Assembly: GCA_007116765.1 (NCBI GenBank)
Contig: SKHV01000456.1
Coordinates: forward strand, 1 to 6,332
Length of the DNA stretch: 6,332 nt
DNA from: Prolixibacteraceae bacterium
GTDB lineage: Bacteria; Bacteroidota; Bacteroidia; Bacteroidales; Prolixibacteraceae
Direction: 5' to 3'
Shown one piece after another: positions 6,319 to 6,332 of the stretch (within the stretch, counting starts at the first letter, position 1; every line of letters starts with the position of its first letter). Made by a program: the position numbers and the translations under genes. The notes under the pieces are model-generated. The model was not told the DNA's origin, ran no database searches, and worked only from the letters and a program-made list of their open reading frames with translations.

Positions 6319-6332
6319 AATTTTAACCTAAC

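Larger units (their letters stand above)
6092..6332. other. Non-coding, palindrome-rich right edge
   Basis: This 240-base stretch upstream of the repressor promoter has no credible gene: the only ATG-led frame seen in its centre, at 6206, gives 13 residues. It is AT-rich except for a patch at about 6181-6222 that contains GGTACAA-C-TTGTAACC (6186-6201), a near-perfect small dyad. It holds three larger inverted repeats, listed separately. No tRNA or known riboswitch was recognised. Confidence 0.6.

Overview
The window reads as a piece of a Bacteroidota chromosome. The first protein ends in a type IX secretion sorting domain. Two promoters match the Bacteroidota pattern (TTG, about 19-20 bases, then TAnnTTTG). 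No start codon has a clear Shine-Dalgarno sequence, and one protein carries the carboxypeptidase-regulatory/plug pieces typical of SusC-type proteins. A marine or anaerobic member such as the Marinilabiliales is plausible, but that is a guess from style, not something the sequence proves.

Layout: bases 1-120 hold the tail end of an upstream unit, closed by a strong intrinsic terminator. A plus-strand two-gene unit follows. It has a promoter at about 128-157, a secreted GH9 glycosidase (185-2872) with five 36-residue cysteine-rich repeats and a T9SS tail, then, one base later, an exported DUF4380-like protein with a mutarotase-type fold (2874-3839). A terminator at 3878-3912 separates this unit from a convergent minus-strand unit. 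Read in its own direction, that unit is a BlaI/MecI-type repressor (6009-5635) followed two bases later by an M56 (BlaR1-type) membrane metallopeptidase (5632-3926). The last 240 bases are non-coding and rich in inverted repeats.

How the genes work together: the first unit is a small extracellular beta-glucan (cellulose-type) degradation module. The GH9 enzyme is exported through the Sec and type IX systems, and the second protein probably acts on or binds the sugars released. The second unit is a self-contained sensor/repressor pair. Two GACTA-N6-TAGTC boxes lie on the repressor's own promoter, one between the -33 and -7 elements, so the pair very likely represses itself and is relieved by proteolysis. 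The peptidase lacks the penicillin-sensing domain of true BlaR1. In its place are a carboxypeptidase-regulatory-like domain, a TonB-receptor-plug-like segment and a TonB C-terminal domain, so the signal it senses is probably not a beta-lactam. No beta-lactamase gene is present.

Nothing in the window is clearly a wholly new system. The points most worth following are the chimeric sensor with its tandem operators, the recently duplicated repeats of the GH9 protein, and the unexplained palindromes at the right edge.
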